A DNA stretch of 64,000 bases from Planococcus donghaensis MPA1U2 (GTDB lineage: Bacteria; Bacillota; Bacilli; Bacillales_A; Planococcaceae): NCBI RefSeq assembly GCF_000189395.1, contig NZ_AEPB01000032.1:186001-250000 (forward strand), read 5' to 3'. Position 1 is the stretch's first letter, and every line of letters starts with the position of its first letter. Shown here in pieces: positions 61,781-64,000 of the stretch. Under the pieces are notes generated by a model, which ran no database searches, was not told the DNA's origin, and saw nothing but the letters and a program-made list of their open reading frames with translations. A program made the translations under genes and the position numbers.

Positions 61781-62914
61781 ATGACAACATTTAAATTGCT
61801 CGCAACAGCTGCAATGGGACTTGAGTCGATTGTCGCTAACGAAGTAAAAGAATTAGGGTATGAAACAGAAACAGAGAACGGCAAAGTATTTTTTGAAGGA
61901 AACGAGCGAGATATTGCGAAGGCCAACCTTTGGTTACGCACAGCTGACCGTGTCAAAATTATCGCCGGTGAATTTAATGCCTATACGTTTGACGAATTGT
62001 TTGAACGCACAAAAGAAATCGAATGGGAAAAATACCTTCCAGTAGATGCTGAATTTCCGGTACAAGGAAAATCAGTTAAATCGACACTACACAGTGTGCC
62101 AAACTGTCAATCTATCGTTAAAAAGGCAATTGTAGAACGGTTGAAAAAAGCCTATCACCGCAATTCGTTTTTAGATGAAACAGGACCACGTTTTAAAATT
62201 GAAGTATCAATTTTAAAAGACAAAGTTCAATTATCAATCGATACGAGCGGAGCAGGATTGCATAAGCGCGGCTATCGTTTAGATCAAGGGGAAGCACCAT
62301 TAAAAGAAACGCTAGCTGCGGCACTTGTGAAATTATCTAGATGGACTCCAGACCGTCCGTTCGTAGATCCTTTCTGTGGATCTGGGACCATCGCAATTGA
62401 AGCGGCGATGATCGGTCAAAACTTAGCACCTGGCTACAACCGTGATTTCGATAGCGAAGAATGGCCATGGATGGGACAAAAACTATGGGATGAAGTTCGC
62501 GAAGAAGCAGAAGAATTAGCGAATTATGACCAGCCACTGAATATTTTAGGCACAGACATTGACCACCGCATGCTGAAAGTCGCTGAAGAAAATGCGCGTG
62601 AAGCTGGCTTTGCAGACTTGATCCGATTTGAACAACGTCAAGTTAAGGATTTTGTGGCAACTGAAGAAAACGGCGTTGTTGTAGGGAACCCACCATACGG
62701 CGAACGTATAGGTGAAATTGAAATCATTGAAGAAATGATTGCTGATATGGGTCGTGTATTTGCGAAACACCCAACTTGGTCAGTTTACATGCTGTCATCG
62801 ATGGGGCGTTTTGAAACACTTTACGGCCAACCAGCTACAAAAAAACGCAAACTTTTTAACGGATTTATCCGTACGGATCTTTTCCAATTCTGGGGAGAAC
62901 GTTCTAAAAAATAA
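61781..62914 (+). CDS. ypsC: YpsC-like THUMP-domain RNA methyltransferase
   Basis: This 377-residue protein has an N-terminal ferredoxin-like/THUMP RNA-binding region (about 1-155) and a Rossmann methyltransferase domain with SAM motif DPFCGSGTIAIEAAMIG and the N-methylating NPPY motif in VVGNPPYGERIGE. It belongs to the RlmL/YcbY N2-guanine family that modifies rRNA; the exact target here is not shown by sequence. The ribosome site GAGAGGGAG precedes the ATG. It is followed by the ypvA helicase gene. Confidence 0.93.
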   Translation: MTTFKLLATAAMGLESIVANEVKELGYETETENGKVFFEGNERDIAKANLWLRTADRVKIIAGEFNAYTFDELFERTKEIEWEKYLPVDAEFPVQGKSVKSTLHSVPNCQSIVKKAIVERLKKAYHRNSFLDETGPRFKIEVSILKDKVQLSIDTSGAGLHKRGYRLDQGEAPLKETLAAALVKLSRWTPDRPFVDPFCGSGTIAIEAAMIGQNLAPGYNRDFDSEEWPWMGQKLWDEVREEAEELANYDQPLNILGTDIDHRMLKVAEENAREAGFADLIRFEQRQVKDFVATEENGVVVGNPPYGERIGEIEIIEEMIADMGRVFAKHPTWSVYMLSSMGRFETLYGQPATKKRKLFNGFIRTDLFQFWGERSKK

Positions 62915-62921
62915 ATGAGAC

Positions 62922-62951
62922 GAAACGGAAGGGCACAGGCTCTTCCGTTTC
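62922..62951 (+). terminator. Hairpin after ypsC without a clear T run
   Basis: GAAACGGAAG and CTTCCGTTTC form a 10-bp stem with a 10-base loop, but are followed by TCTGTGAGG, the ypvA ribosome-site region. It may terminate weakly or modulate readthrough into ypvA. Confidence 0.45.
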
Positions 62952-62968
62952 TCTGTGAGGAGAGTATT

Positions 62969-64000
62969 ATGAGACAACCACTACCATTTGCGTTATCAAA
63001 AGATAAAACTTTCTTTGAATCACTCAATGATTGGATCGGCGATGTATTTTACGATGAATTACCTGAAAAAGGCTATGATCTTCGCGATGAACAAATTTTT
63101 ATGTCTTTTCAAATCGAACAGGCATTAAAAGAAAAATCGGTTTTGTTTGCTGAAGCAGGAGTTGGAACTGGAAAAACGATGGCGTACTTGTTACCGGCTA
63201 TCGCGTATGCTCGTTACACGGGGAAGCCTGCACTTATTTCATGTGCAGATGAAACTCTGATTGAACAATTGGTTAAAAAAGGCGGCGACGTTGACCGTTT
63301 AAATGAGTTGTTTGATTTGAATTTGGATGTTCGTTTGGCAAAGTCACGCGATCAATATTTATGTCTTCAGCGTTTAGAAGGCGCCAAAAAACGAATCGAC
63401 GAAGACTTTGTATTTGATATTGAAGACAGCTTACCGGAATTTGTTAACAAAACATTTTCCATGCAAAATACGTATCCTTACGGTGAGCGTTCGAGCTATC
63501 CGGAAGTAACAGATGAAGAATGGCAACAAGTTAATTACCACCCAATTCAAAACTGCAATGCTTGTGAATTGAGAAACAAATGCGGACAAACCATTCACCG
63601 CAATCATTACCGCCAAGCGACAGACTTAGTGATTTGTTCGCACGATTTTCTGATGGAACATATTTGGACAAAAGAAACGCGTAAACGCGAAGGGCAAACA
63701 CCACTGCTTCCTGAATTCTCTCAAATTGTGTTAGACGAAGGACATTTACTAGAATTTGCAGCACAACGTGCATTAACGTACGAAGTGCAAGAAAGCACAT
63801 TGCAAGATGTGACAGAAAGCATTCTTTCAGATGGTATGCGTGAAAAGACGTTAAATATGATCGAGCAAACAATAGATCTTCACAATGAATTTTTCCGTTT
63901 GTTACGCATTCATACAGTGAAAAGTGATGAAGACCGTAAAGCCATTACAAAAGATCCTGAATTGGTCAAAGTCGGCAATATGCTCGTTCGCCACATTGAT
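62969..64000 (+). CDS. ypvA: YpvA-like DinG/XPD-family helicase, N-terminal part (runs off the window)
   Basis: These 344 codons are open to the window end. It has Walker A LFAEAGVGTGKTMAYLLPA, four cysteines typical of an XPD-type iron-sulphur domain (one in RDQYLCLQRL, then CNACELRNKC) and the DEAH-like box IVLDEGHLLEFA. Unlike dinG at 45.4 kb it has no exonuclease domain and does carry the cysteine cluster, so it is the more DinG/XPD-like of the two. The start ATG follows GTGAGGAGAG. The position after ypsC matches B. subtilis ypvA. Confidence 0.9.
   Translation, partial: MRQPLPFALSKDKTFFESLNDWIGDVFYDELPEKGYDLRDEQIFMSFQIEQALKEKSVLFAEAGVGTGKTMAYLLPAIAYARYTGKPALISCADETLIEQLVKKGGDVDRLNELFDLNLDVRLAKSRDQYLCLQRLEGAKKRIDEDFVFDIEDSLPEFVNKTFSMQNTYPYGERSSYPEVTDEEWQQVNYHPIQNCNACELRNKCGQTIHRNHYRQATDLVICSHDFLMEHIWTKETRKREGQTPLLPEFSQIVLDEGHLLEFAAQRALTYEVQESTLQDVTESILSDGMREKTLNMIEQTIDLHNEFFRLLRIHTVKSDEDRKAITKDPELVKVGNMLVRHID

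Overview
The window is a stretch of core chromosome from a low- to mid-GC Gram-positive bacterium of the Bacillales, most likely Planococcaceae (Planococcus/Planomicrobium type). The gene order follows the Bacillus subtilis resABCDE to ypvA region almost gene for gene (compared from memory). The evidence includes strong AGGAGG-type ribosome sites, TTG/GTG starts, bacillithiol and menaquinone genes, a bc-type complex with a split cytochrome b, and a class-B RNase P RNA downstream of gpsB. Sporulation and germination genes that sit in this block in B. subtilis (sleB-ypeB, spoIVA, ypjB, cotD) are all missing, which fits an asporogenous relative. No prophage, IS element, tRNA, rRNA operon or CRISPR array was seen.

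Layout. 1-4.1 kb: the end of resB, then ccsB/resC (cytochrome c maturation) and the ResD-ResE two-component system. 4.1-5.9 kb: the ECF sigma factor SigX and its membrane anti-sigma factor, with a visible ECF-type promoter. 5.9-6.8 kb: an FMN riboswitch with terminator controlling the riboflavin transporter ribU. 6.8-7.1 kb: an unusual tandem array of long imperfect palindromes. 7.1-16.4 kb: ferredoxin, ypbB-recQ, a LysM protein, a CBS-domain protein, a phosphoesterase, the bacillithiol reductase YpdA, asparaginase, PrsW, cmk and plsC. 16.5-21.4 kb: an S1-repeat protein, type II IPP isomerase, Der, GpsA and YphE.

21.4-33 kb: YphF, HU, the folE-mtrB-hepS-menG-hepT-ndk group (pteridine, TRAP, menaquinone side chain and ring), then the aroC-aroB-aroH-tyrA-aroA shikimate/tyrosine operon without trp or hisC genes. 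32-38 kb: ypiA/B/F, the qcrABC menaquinol:cytochrome c reductase, a DUF1405 membrane protein and a Zn-peptidase. 38-45 kb: a YitT-family gene divergent from ypjD-dapB-mgsA-bshA-cca-birA, then panC-panD behind a structured leader. 45-53 kb: dinG, ypmA, tseB, aspB, asnS, dnaD, nth, ypoC. 53-57 kb: ponA and recU on the minus strand. 57-64 kb: yppE, the mrfA-mrfB DNA repair pair, gpsB, rnpB, the RNA methyltransferase ypsC and the start of the DinG-like helicase ypvA.

The genes link three themes: respiration and electron transfer (res, qcr, menaquinone, ferredoxin), precursor synthesis (aromatic amino acids, lysine/diaminopimelate, pantothenate, folate, nucleotides, bacillithiol), and cell-wall/DNA maintenance (ponA, gpsB, tseB, recU, dnaD, recQ, dinG, mrfAB, nth). 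The most notable non-coding signals are the tandem palindromic element at 6.78-7.06 kb, whose two full copies differ in sequence but keep their pairing, and the panC leader with two hairpins sharing a loop signature. Two genes, yphF and recU, carry apparent single-base frameshifts in seven-base homopolymers.
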